6,404 nucleotides of DNA from a bacterium (GTDB taxonomy: Bacteria; Atribacterota; Phoenicimicrobiia; Phoenicimicrobiales; Phoenicimicrobiaceae). A model generated the notes under the pieces. The model saw nothing but the letters and a program-made list of their open reading frames with translations. It did no database searches and was not told the origin of the DNA. This document shows, one piece after another, positions 5,825-6,404 of the stretch (position 1 is its first letter; each line of letters begins with the position of its first letter). The position numbers and the translations under genes are program-made. The stretch covers positions 1 to 6,404 of the forward strand of contig JAHJOY010000279.1 of assembly GCA_018819665.1 (NCBI GenBank). The letters are read 5' to 3'.

Positions 5825-5849
5825 CAATAGGGAGGTAAAATAAAAGTTA

Positions 5850-6158
5850 ATGCAAAAAATAAGAATTCGCTTACAAGCATATGATCACAGAATATTAGAC
5901 AATTCTACCTTAATGATAATAGGTACTATAAAAAGAATTGGCGGGAGATTTTCTGGTCCTATACCTTTACCAACAGAAATAAATAAATATTGTGTCTTAC
6001 GTTCACCACATGTGGATAAAAAGTCAAGGGAAGAGTTTGAAATGAGAACTCACAAGAGATTGATTGATATTTTAGAGCCCTCCACCAAGACTATAGAAGC
6101 ATTAATGCATCTTGATTTACCATCAGGCGTAGATATTGAGCTCAAAACTCTGGAATAA
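5850..6158 (+). CDS. rpsJ: 30S ribosomal protein S10
   Basis: S10 is a component of the 30S head and, as NusE, a partner of NusB in transcription antitermination. The 102-residue length is standard. Family signatures are KIRIRLQAYDHRILD (3-17), SGPIPLPT (35-42), the extended-loop segment VLRSPHVDKKSREEFE (49-64) and THKRLIDI (67-74). The ATG at 5850 follows GGGAGGT (5830-5836) at 13 bases, longer than usual; no nearer alternative start in frame is visible. In many bacteria rpsJ opens the S10 operon and follows tuf, so its position after tuf is classical. However, rplC does not follow: 246 bases downstream hold no coding sequence. Its AT-rich codon use differs from that of tuf. Confidence 0.97.
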   Translation: MQKIRIRLQAYDHRILDNSTLMIIGTIKRIGGRFSGPIPLPTEINKYCVLRSPHVDKKSREEFEMRTHKRLIDILEPSTKTIEALMHLDLPSGVDIELKTLE

Positions 6159-6236
6159 AAGGTTGGCAAACAAACCAGATAATTTTCTCGTATATTTTGC
6201 AAATTGATTAATAGGCTGTTTTATTTAGATAAATTG

Positions 6237-6404
6237 TATCAGAGGAAGTTAAAATAATCGTTAGTGAATAGTATCAGAGCGTAAAGTGTAAAGCTAAAAA
6301 CGTAAAACCAAAACGCAAAACTTAAAATTAAAGAAAAAGTTTTGAATTTTGAATTATGATTTTTCGCTTTAAGTTTTAAATTTAAAACTATTTAAATGAA
6401 TTAA
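6237..6404. repeat. Long degenerate heptanucleotide repeat tract downstream of rpsJ
   Basis: Units stay in one phase from about 6237 to the window end. TATCAGA occurs at 6237 and again five units later at 6272, with TCGTTAG and TGAATAG between (6258-6271). Then come GCGTAAA, GTGTAAA, GCTAAAA, ACGTAAA and so on, turning from A-rich to T-rich around 6335 (TTGAATT twice at 6342-6355). Positions 6332-6358 are the exact reverse complement of 1274-1300. The stretch 6159-6236 shows no gene, RNA or clear terminator. The tract probably continues past the window. Confidence 0.85.

Overview
This is an AT-rich bacterial window. It carries five protein genes and three tRNA genes, all on the + strand: a membrane-anchored PIN-TRAM protein (yacL type), cysteinyl-tRNA synthetase (cysS), a SigH-type sigma factor (sigH), tRNA-Thr(TGT), tRNA-Tyr(GTA), tRNA-Thr(GGT), elongation factor Tu (tuf) and ribosomal protein S10 (rpsJ). 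The relative order yacL - cysS - sigH - tuf matches a neighbourhood known from Firmicutes and Clostridia. The usual intervening genes (ispD, ispF, gltX, cysE, mrnC, rlmB, yacP) are absent. I cannot place the organism firmly. A Gram-positive-like or deep-branching uncultivated lineage such as Atribacterota would fit, but that is a guess.

Layout: 1-107 leader with two Shine-Dalgarno-like sequences; 108-1232 yacL; 1232-1357 repeat tract; 1394-2815 cysS; 2813-3144 repeats and short palindromes; 3168-3800 sigH; 3813-3841 a near-consensus promoter; 3852-3927 tRNA-Thr(TGT); 3928-4245 a repeat-filled spacer; 4246-4332 tRNA-Tyr; 4346-4421 tRNA-Thr(GGT); 4479-5675 tuf; 5669-5824 repeats and a palindrome; 5850-6158 rpsJ; 6159-6404 another repeat-filled spacer with no rplC in view.

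The genes are mostly translation housekeeping. CysRS charges tRNA-Cys, EF-Tu delivers aminoacyl-tRNAs, S10 is part of the 30S head, and the three tRNAs probably share a transcript with tuf, as in the E. coli thrU-tyrU-glyT-thrT-tufB operon (here without glyT).

The unusual part is the intergenic DNA. Nearly every long spacer is built from degenerate tandem repeats with a strict period of 7 bp. The unit sequence drifts along each tract while the phase holds for up to about 20 units. Several tracts begin at a stop codon and end within a few bases of the next Shine-Dalgarno or tRNA. Some tracts are copies of one another in direct or inverted orientation, and short palindromes with a shared frame but different cores sit among them. 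The join of a sigH/tRNA/tuf block to rpsJ also looks like a hybrid of two different tuf neighbourhoods.
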